DNA from: GWB2-37-7 sp049684915
GTDB lineage: Bacteria; Bacillota; Clostridia; Lutisporales; Lutisporaceae
Assembly: GCA_049684915.1 (NCBI GenBank)
Contig: JBAVGO010000012.1
Location: 1 to 11,037 of the forward strand
Direction of reading: 5' to 3'
DNA length: 11,037 nucleotides
Position numbers and translations under genes: made by a program
The notes under the pieces: model-generated
Told to the model about the DNA's origin: nothing
Seen by the model: the letters and a program-made list of their open reading frames with translations, nothing else
Databases searched by the model: none
Shown here: positions 6,778-11,037 of the stretch, one piece after another
Layout of the letters: each line of letters starts with the position of its first letter
Numbering within the stretch: the stretch's first letter is position 1

Positions 6778-7524
6778 ATGAGAGTACCACTGATTGCAGG
6801 TAATTGGAAAATGAATAAAACACCAAAGGAAGCAGTAGAATTGATAAATTTACTAAAGCCTTTGGTACAAAATGCAGTGGCAGAAATTGTAGTATGTCCG
6901 ACTTTTGTTGCGCTAAGTGATGTGCTTAAGGTCGTTCAAGACAGTAATATCAAGGTAGGAGCTCAAAACATGCATCACCAGGACAATGGTGCTTATACAG
7001 GCGAAATATCACCTGTATCTTTAAAATCAATGAATATTGAGTATGTAATTTTGGGACACTCTGAAAGAAGGCAATATTTTAGAGAAAGTAATGAAGAAAT
7101 AAATAAGAAGCTTGCAGCAGCTCTGAAAAATGGGTTAAAGCCAATACTATGTGTAGGTGAGACCTTAGATGAGCGTGAGAAGGGAATAACCTTTGATATT
7201 ATAGCGGAACAGGTAAATAAATGTCTTGCAGGCTTGCAGCAGCATAATCTAGAAGCTTTGGTAGTTGCTTACGAACCTGTCTGGGCTATAGGAACAGGCA
7301 AAACTGCTACTAAGGAAGATGCCAATGAGGTTATTGGCTTTATAAGACAGCAGTTAAAAGAGGCATTAAATGAGAAGTTAAGCTTAAACACCAGGATATT
7401 ATATGGAGGCAGTGTTAAGTCATCTAATATAAAAGAGCTTATGGAAATGCCTGAAATAGACGGTGCTTTGGTGGGCGGTGCAAGTCTAGATGCAGAAGAA
7501 TTTGCTAAAATAGCTATTTATTAG
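6778..7524 (+). CDS. tpiA: Triose-phosphate isomerase
   Basis: Interconverts dihydroxyacetone phosphate and glyceraldehyde-3-phosphate; a (beta/alpha)8 barrel dimer in the cytoplasm. It has 248 residues, normal for the family. Active-site residues are all present: Asn9 and Lys11 in GNWKMNKT, His94 in GHSERR, and Glu166 in AYEPVWAIGTGKTA, which also holds the start of the flexible loop. The phosphate-binding YGGSVK block and GALVGGASL follow. I start at the ATG at 6778 because the Shine-Dalgarno GAGGTGA (6766-6772) sits just before it; a GTG at 6769 lies inside that Shine-Dalgarno and cannot be the start. The Shine-Dalgarno begins right after the pgk stop, so the two genes are closely linked. 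Confidence 0.96.
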   Translation: MRVPLIAGNWKMNKTPKEAVELINLLKPLVQNAVAEIVVCPTFVALSDVLKVVQDSNIKVGAQNMHHQDNGAYTGEISPVSLKSMNIEYVILGHSERRQYFRESNEEINKKLAAALKNGLKPILCVGETLDEREKGITFDIIAEQVNKCLAGLQQHNLEALVVAYEPVWAIGTGKTATKEDANEVIGFIRQQLKEALNEKLSLNTRILYGGSVKSSNIKELMEMPEIDGALVGGASLDAEEFAKIAIY

Positions 7525-7531
7525 TTATAAT
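7502..7531 (+). promoter_or_regulatory. Possible internal promoter for eno
   Basis: Two overlapping TATAAT boxes (7526-7531 and 7531-7536) sit just after the tpiA stop. TTGCTA (7502-7507) lies 18 bp before the first and could serve as a -35. The gap to eno is 47 bases and holds no terminator. In an AT-rich genome a TATAAT can arise by chance, so this is only a candidate for extra eno expression independent of CggR. Confidence 0.3.
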
Positions 7532-7571
7532 ATAATCACATTGTACAAACACATTTGAAGGAGGAAAAAAT

Positions 7572-8858
7572 ATGACAATTATTACTGACATATTTGCAAG
7601 AGAGATACTTGATTCAAGAGGAAACCCTACTATTGAGGTAGAGGTTGAACTGGAAGGCGGAGCAACTGGAAGAGCGGCAGTTCCTTCAGGTGCCTCCACA
7701 GGAGCATTTGAAGCTGTAGAATTAAGAGATGGTGATAAGTCTAGATACTTAGGCAAGGGCGTACTTACAGCTGTTAACAATGTTAACGAGATAATAGCAG
7801 AGGAAATTATCGGTATGGATGCTCTAGACCAAGTTGCAATAGATCAAGCAATGATAGAGCTTGACGGTACTCCAAACAAAGCTAAGCTTGGAGCCAATGC
7901 GATACTAGGTGTATCCTTAGCAGTTGCACATGCGGCAGCTGAAGCTTGCGGACTTACACTATATCAATACATAGGTGGAGTGAATGCAAAAACTCTTCCA
8001 GTTCCAATGATGAATATATTAAACGGTGGAGCTCATGCAGATAACAATGTTGATTTACAAGAGTTTATGGTTATGCCTGTAGGTGCAAACAGCTTTAGAG
8101 AAGCTTTAAGAATGTGTGCTGAGGTATTCCATAATCTAAGAGCTGTATTAAAGTCAAAGGGCTACAATACATCAGTAGGTGACGAAGGCGGCTTTGCACC
8201 AAACCTTACATCAAACGAAGAAGCTTTACAGCTCATAGTAGAAGCTATAAACAAAGCAGGCTTTAAACCAGGAGAAGATATCTTCATAGCACTTGATCCT
8301 GCTGCTTCAGAGTTTTTCAAGGAAGATGGCAAATATCATTTAGAAGGTGAAGGCGTTGTATTGACACCTGCTGAAATGGTTGGATTTTATGAGAACTTAG
8401 TTAATAAGTATCCTATCATATCCATAGAAGATGGTTTAGCGGAAGATGACTGGGAAGGCTGGAAGCTTGCAACTGAGAAGCTTGGCAAGAAGATTCAATT
8501 AGTAGGTGATGACCTTTTTGTAACTAACACTGAGAGACTTTCAAGAGGTATTGAAAAAGGCGTTGCTAACTCAATATTAATAAAGGTTAATCAAATTGGT
8601 ACACTAACAGAAACTCTTGATGCAATAGCAATGGCTAACAGAGCTGGTTATACAGCAGTTGTATCTCATAGATCAGGTGAGACAGAGGATACAACAATTG
8701 CGGATTTGGTTGTTGCAGTTAATGCAGGTCAAATTAAGACTGGTGCTCCATCAAGAACTGATAGAGTTGCAAAGTATAATCAACTTTTAAGAATTGAAGA
8801 GGGTTTAGGTACAATGGCAAAATATCTTGGTAAGAAAGCATTCTTCAATTTAAGATAA
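7572..8858 (+). CDS. eno: Enolase (phosphopyruvate hydratase)
   Basis: Dehydrates 2-phosphoglycerate to phosphoenolpyruvate with Mg2+; cytoplasmic, usually an oligomer, and part of the RNA degradosome in some bacteria. It has 428 residues, a normal length. The mobile loop SGAST is at 39-43. Catalytic residues are visible at Glu205 (GDEGGFAP) and Lys338 (LIKVNQIG). Metal ligands are Asp242 (LDPA), Glu286 (SIEDG) and Asp313 (GDDLF), and the substrate loop SHRSGETED is at 365-373. The ATG follows AAGGAGG (7558-7564) with 7-base spacing. It is the last gene of the glycolytic operon and is followed by a long palindromic terminator. The gene for the enzyme making its substrate, phosphoglycerate mutase, is not in the operon. 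Confidence 0.98.
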   Translation: MTIITDIFAREILDSRGNPTIEVEVELEGGATGRAAVPSGASTGAFEAVELRDGDKSRYLGKGVLTAVNNVNEIIAEEIIGMDALDQVAIDQAMIELDGTPNKAKLGANAILGVSLAVAHAAAEACGLTLYQYIGGVNAKTLPVPMMNILNGGAHADNNVDLQEFMVMPVGANSFREALRMCAEVFHNLRAVLKSKGYNTSVGDEGGFAPNLTSNEEALQLIVEAINKAGFKPGEDIFIALDPAASEFFKEDGKYHLEGEGVVLTPAEMVGFYENLVNKYPIISIEDGLAEDDWEGWKLATEKLGKKIQLVGDDLFVTNTERLSRGIEKGVANSILIKVNQIGTLTETLDAIAMANRAGYTAVVSHRSGETEDTTIADLVVAVNAGQIKTGAPSRTDRVAKYNQLLRIEEGLGTMAKYLGKKAFFNLR

Positions 8859-8867
8859 ATATAGAAT

Positions 8868-8899
8868 AAAGACTGCTTGTTATATAACAAGCAGTCTTT
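8868..8899 (+). terminator. Terminator of the glycolytic operon
   Basis: Bases 8868-8899 form a perfect 32-base palindrome (half-site AAAGACTGCTTGTTAT), giving a stem of about 14 bp with an ATAT loop. It starts 9 bases after the eno stop. The T run is short (TTT, then ATAAATT), so termination relies on the strong stem. Because AAA precedes the stem, it could also act weakly on the other strand. Confidence 0.8.
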
Positions 8900-8934
8900 A
8901 TAAATTAAAATAATAACTTTATTCTATGCAATTA

Positions 8935-8963
8935 TTGTAATTTGTACAGGTTTATGTTAAAAT
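8935..8963 (+). promoter_or_regulatory. Sigma-A promoter of secG
   Basis: TTGTAA (8935-8940) and TAAAAT (8958-8963) are separated by exactly 17 bp, and a TGn extension (8955-8957) precedes the -10. Transcription would start near 8970, leaving a leader of about 80 bases before the secG start. It lies directly after the eno terminator, as expected for a new transcription unit. Confidence 0.6.
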
Positions 8964-8995
8964 GCATTTATATGCTTTAATTAACAAATTTGAAA

Positions 8996-9017
8996 CTTAT
9001 ATTGAACGAAATATAAG
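8996..9017 (+). promoter_or_regulatory. AT-rich hairpin in the secG leader
   Basis: CTTATATT (8996-9003) pairs with AATATAAG (9010-9017) around a GAACGA loop; outer A-T pairs can extend it past one bulged C. It ends 16 bases before the secG Shine-Dalgarno (9034-9040). The stem is mostly A-T, so it may simply be a leader structure with no regulatory job. Confidence 0.3.
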
Positions 9018-9051
9018 CTTTTCATAACTATAGAGGGAGGTGTGGATTACT

Positions 9052-9285
9052 GTGTTAAAGATTACACTCTATGTTATTCAATTTATAGTATGTCTAGTTT
9101 TAATAGCAAGTATTCTGTTACAACCGGGTAAAAGTGCTGGTTTATCAGGATCAATAGCTGGTGGAGCAGAGCAGTTATTTGGTAAGAAGAAGAGTAAAGG
9201 CTATGAGCAGCTTGCTGCTAAAGCTACAACAGTTTCAGCTATTGTATTCATGGTTTTATCTGTAGTATTGCTACTAATACAATAA
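9052..9285 (+). CDS. secG: Preprotein translocase subunit SecG
   Basis: Small membrane subunit of the SecYEG protein-export channel; assists SecA-driven translocation. It has 77 residues, the usual size. Two membrane helices are visible (about 4-23 and 57-76), joined by the cytoplasmic loop with the family motif LLQPGKSAGLSGSIAGGAEQ (22-41) and the basic stretch FGKKKSKGYE. I place the start at GTG 9052. The GTG at 9040 overlaps the Shine-Dalgarno AGGGAGG (9034-9040) and cannot be used, whereas 9052 gives the normal N-terminus MLKITLYV. The spacing of 11 bases is slightly long. Its neighbours est and rnr match the conserved Firmicute order secG-yvaK-rnr. Confidence 0.93.
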   Translation: MLKITLYVIQFIVCLVLIASILLQPGKSAGLSGSIAGGAEQLFGKKKSKGYEQLAAKATTVSAIVFMVLSVVLLLIQ

Positions 9286-9301
9286 TTAATCTTTAAATAA
9301 G

Positions 9302-9326
9302 TTAGCCTAGCAGTTTGTTAGGCTAA
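9302..9326 (+). terminator. Hairpin after secG, possible weak terminator
   Basis: TTAGCCTA (9302-9309) pairs with TAGGCTAA (9319-9326), and the helix can continue inward through G-T, C-G and A-T pairs to a GTT loop. It lies 16 bases after the secG stop. The sequence after the stem is AAAATTATATT, which lacks a proper T run, so efficient termination is doubtful; it may protect the secG 3' end instead. Confidence 0.45.
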
Positions 9327-9386
9327 AATTATATTCTCTTGTATTAGTTCCACAGTTCATATAGTATGAGTATAGACGATAGAATT

Positions 9387-9430
9387 AAGCTATGTATAAC
9401 TTGATAATATACATAGCTTTTGTTTTGTTT
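9387..9430 (+). terminator. Terminator-like hairpin just before the DUF1294 ribosome binding site
   Basis: AAGCTATGTATA (9387-9398) pairs perfectly with TATACATAGCTT (9408-9419) around a 9-base loop, then runs into the T-rich tract TTTTGTTTTGTTT (9418-9430). The next base begins the Shine-Dalgarno GAGGGGG (9431-9437) of the following gene. It could end transcripts reading through from secG, or act as an attenuator controlling the downstream gene. No competing antiterminator helix was evident by eye. Confidence 0.6.
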
Positions 9431-9442
9431 GAGGGGGATTTT

Positions 9443-9718
9443 ATGAAGTATCTGTTAATATATTTAATAGCAATCAACAGCATTGGCTTTGTCATAATGG
9501 GAATTGATAAGTCAAAGGCTAAAAAAAATAAGTGGCGAATTAGTGAAAAAACAATTTTTGTTATAGCTTTACTGGGTGGGTCTATAGGAGTAAAGTTGGG
9601 GATGCAACAGTATAGGCACAAGACTCAGCATAAGAAGTTTGTATATGGAATACCTGCCATAATTATTATTCAATTGATTGCGGCACTGTATGCAGCATAT
9701 TTATTGCTGTACAAGTAA
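9443..9718 (+). CDS. DUF1294 family small membrane protein
   Basis: A 91-residue membrane protein of unknown function. Three hydrophobic segments are visible (about 2-19, 37-55 and 67-89). Between the first two is the DUF1294 signature MGIDKSKAKKNKWRISEK (19-36), and after the second comes the conserved LGGSIGVKLGM plus RHKTQHKKF (58-66), both basic and probably cytoplasmic. I start at ATG 9443, which follows GAGGGGGAT (9431-9439); an in-frame ATG at 9392 falls inside the upstream hairpin stem and has no ribosome binding site. The gene sits between secG and est, two genes that are adjacent in Bacillus subtilis, so it looks like an insertion in that block. Family membership is clear; the function is not known to me. 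Confidence 0.85.
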   Translation: MKYLLIYLIAINSIGFVIMGIDKSKAKKNKWRISEKTIFVIALLGGSIGVKLGMQQYRHKTQHKKFVYGIPAIIIIQLIAALYAAYLLLYK

Positions 9719-9761
9719 GCTTCTTAATGAGAGATAGAATTTATTTTTTATTATAAAAGTT

Positions 9762-9831
9762 AAACTGCGACACTTAAATTTAACCGTATAGACATATAAT
9801 AGCCAAACTGTGACATAATAACACCAAGTGT
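9762..9831 (+). promoter_or_regulatory. Candidate promoter/operator region of est
   Basis: In the 144-base gap before est, TATAAT (9795-9800) is the best -10, but it has no good -35; CATAAT (9814-9819) with TAGACA (9789-9794) is an alternative at 19-bp spacing. A near-identical motif, AAACTG(C/T)GACA, occurs twice (9762-9772 and 9805-9815, 43 bp apart) on either side of the TATAAT, and ACACTT (9770-9775) is inverted as AAGTGT (9826-9831). The repeats suggest protein binding sites, but I cannot name a regulator. No gene or clear terminator is seen in the rest of the gap. Confidence 0.35.
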
Positions 9832-9862
9832 AATTTGCATTATATGTGTAGAGGTGATAGTT

Positions 9863-10657
9863 TTGGCGAATTTTTTGTACGAGGATGCTAGTGAGTTTTA
9901 TTTTTCTGGCAACAATACGGGGATATTGCTTATTCACGGCTTCGCTGGTTCACCCGCTGAAATGCAGTATCTTAGCAATTATCTTAAGAAAAAGGGCTTC
10001 AGCATAAGTAATGTGCTTTTAAATGGGCATGGTACAACTCCGAAAGATTTAAAAGCTACGAGTCATCTAGATTGGATAAAATCTGCAGAGGAAGCATATC
10101 AAGAGCTATCTAAATATTGTGAGGAAATATTTATAGCAGGACTATCTATGGGAGGGGCTATAGGACTTCATTTAGCACATAAATATAGCATTAAGGGAAT
10201 AATAAGTTTGTCTACACCTATGAGAATATTAAGCAGACGGTACTATGTCGCTATTCTTGTTAAGCATATAAGGTTTATATTGGGAAAAGAAGCAAAGGTT
10301 ATAATGCAGAAGGATCCTTTTACTATAAGATATGATAAAACTCACTTTAAAAGCTTGCTAAACTTGCTTCAGCTCATTAATATTGTCAAAGGAAGCTTGC
10401 ACAATATGGATAAGCCAATTTTGATAATGCAGTCCTATGGTGATGGAACGGTACATCCCAAAAGTGCAAATTTTATATACAAAAGGGTGGCTTCAACAGA
10501 TAAGAGCATAATATTTTTATATAAAAGTGGACATATAATAACCTGTGACTGTGAAAAGGAACAGGTTTTTGAAGAAGTATACAATTTTATCAGTAAAAGA
10601 TGTAATACCAATAAAGACGATAAATACAGCTCATATTCTGAATCAATGGAGGTTTAA
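9863..10657 (+). CDS. est: Alpha/beta-hydrolase carboxylesterase (Est30/YvaK type)
   Basis: Cytoplasmic serine esterase, 264 residues, of the family that includes Geobacillus Est30 and Bacillus YvaK and hydrolyses short- to medium-chain esters or monoacylglycerols; the natural substrate is unclear. Motifs in order: oxyanion-hole HGFAGSP (25-31), nucleophile Ser95 in GLSMGG (93-98), catalytic Asp194 in YGDGTV, and catalytic His224 in SGHIIT. Their spacing matches the Est30 triad almost exactly. The last 17 or so residues form a hydrophilic tail beyond the Est30 end. The start is TTG at 9863, following AGAGGTGAT (9850-9858); a GTG at 9854 lies within that ribosome binding site. The stop is 3 bases before the rnr ATG, so est and rnr are co-transcribed, as in the conserved secG-yvaK-rnr-smpB neighbourhood. 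Confidence 0.9.
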   Translation: MANFLYEDASEFYFSGNNTGILLIHGFAGSPAEMQYLSNYLKKKGFSISNVLLNGHGTTPKDLKATSHLDWIKSAEEAYQELSKYCEEIFIAGLSMGGAIGLHLAHKYSIKGIISLSTPMRILSRRYYVAILVKHIRFILGKEAKVIMQKDPFTIRYDKTHFKSLLNLLQLINIVKGSLHNMDKPILIMQSYGDGTVHPKSANFIYKRVASTDKSIIFLYKSGHIITCDCEKEQVFEEVYNFISKRCNTNKDDKYSSYSESMEV

Positions 10658-10660
10658 AAA

Positions 10661-11037
10661 ATGATTGACTTAACAGAAATAAAAAGCAAAATATCAAATT
10701 TCATGCGGGAGGATGCATATAGACCTCTTAATTATGAAGAGTTAAAGGAAGCAATGGAAATTGATGAATCAGAGGTGAATCTATTTCATGATGCACTTCA
10801 ACAGCTAGAACAACATGGGGATATCATTCAAACTAAAAAGAAGAAATTTGGTTTCACCGAGAAAATGAACCTTGTACTTGGAAGAATCCAAGGAAATAAG
10901 AAGGGTTTTGCTTTCCTAATTCCTGACAATAAAGATATAAAAGATATGTTTATACCTTCGGGAAACTTAAATGGTGCAATGAATAATGACAGAGTAATAG
11001 TAAGATTGACATCAGGGGAGTTAAACACTAAAAAAAG
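10661..11037 (+). CDS. rnr: Ribonuclease R (3' partial)
   Basis: Start of the 3'-5' exoribonuclease RNase R (VacB), which degrades structured RNA and helps clear stalled transcripts with SmpB/tmRNA. The window holds the first 125 codons and the frame is open at the right edge; the full protein is usually 700-800 residues, so the catalytic RNB and S1 domains lie outside. Visible are the N-terminal winged-helix region (about 1-60, with RPLNYEELKEAMEI) and the start of the first cold-shock domain, LGRIQGNKKGFAFLIPD (about 73-89), followed by DMFIPSGNLNGAMNNDRVIV. The ATG follows TGGAGG (10647-10652), which overlaps the end of est. The match to RNase R is by this N-terminal pattern and the neighbourhood. 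Confidence 0.92.
   Translation, partial: MIDLTEIKSKISNFMREDAYRPLNYEELKEAMEIDESEVNLFHDALQQLEQHGDIIQTKKKKFGFTEKMNLVLGRIQGNKKGFAFLIPDNKDIKDMFIPSGNLNGAMNNDRVIVRLTSGELNTKK

Noticed and set aside
9040..9051. GTG at 9040 as the secG start
   Set aside because: The G of this codon is the last base of AGGGAGG, so a ribosome bound there could not start on it; the GTG at 9052 fits the family length.
9392..9442. N-terminal extension of the DUF1294 protein from ATG 9392
   Set aside because: The ATG lies in the stem of a terminator-like hairpin and lacks a ribosome binding site, while ATG 9443 has a strong one and gives the usual family length.
9854..9862. GTG at 9854 as the est start
   Set aside because: It sits within the ribosome binding site AGAGGTGAT; the TTG at 9863 is spaced correctly.
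1..11037. tRNA, rRNA, CRISPR array, insertion sequence, phage or defence genes
   Set aside because: Read through both strands, I saw no cloverleaf-like segment, no spaced repeat series, no transposase or integrase motif and no terminal inverted repeats; all long frames are explained by housekeeping genes.

Overview
The window is AT-rich, with every gene on the + strand, short intergenic gaps, strong GGAGG-type ribosome binding sites and several TTG/GTG starts. This, together with the gene content (NupP/NupQ-type permeases, CggR, a cggR-gapA-pgk-tpiA-eno operon, and secG-est-rnr), points to a low-GC Firmicute, most likely a member of the Clostridia. Species cannot be fixed from the sequence alone.

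Layout. (1) Bases 2-1757: the last two genes of a BmpA-type nucleoside ABC importer, a permease cut by the window edge (NupP-like) and a complete second permease (NupQ-like), closed by a strong intrinsic terminator. (2) Bases 1860-3334: a monocistronic rpoN (sigma-54) unit with its own extended -10 promoter, a short leader carrying a cUACGg hairpin against the Shine-Dalgarno, and its own terminator. (3) Bases 3372-8899: the central glycolytic operon cggR-gapA-pgk-tpiA-eno. It has a good sigma-A promoter followed immediately by a tandem CggR-type operator, a stable hairpin between gapA and pgk, a possible extra promoter before eno, and a long palindromic terminator. No phosphoglycerate mutase gene lies between tpiA and eno. 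(4) Bases 8935-11037: secG (preprotein translocase subunit), a small DUF1294 membrane protein preceded by a terminator-like hairpin, an Est30/YvaK-type carboxylesterase, and the start of rnr (RNase R), which runs off the end.

How the genes fit together. CggR senses glycolytic flux through fructose-1,6-bisphosphate in the characterised Bacillus case. It represses its own operon, which encodes the triose-phosphate part of glycolysis: TpiA makes glyceraldehyde-3-P, then GapA, Pgk and Eno carry it toward phosphoenolpyruvate. The missing mutase step must be supplied from elsewhere. The secG-est-rnr block is a conserved Firmicute neighbourhood (secG-yvaK-rnr-smpB in Bacillus subtilis), here interrupted by the DUF1294 gene.

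I found no mobile element, CRISPR array, tRNA or rRNA gene and no new multi-gene system. The interesting signals are regulatory: the shape of the CggR operator, RNA hairpins in the leaders and between genes, and a repeated motif upstream of est. No gene-free stretch exceeds about 200 bases. Where a GTG lies inside the ribosome binding site I moved the start downstream (tpiA, secG, est), and the DUF1294 start was moved to the codon behind the ribosome binding site.
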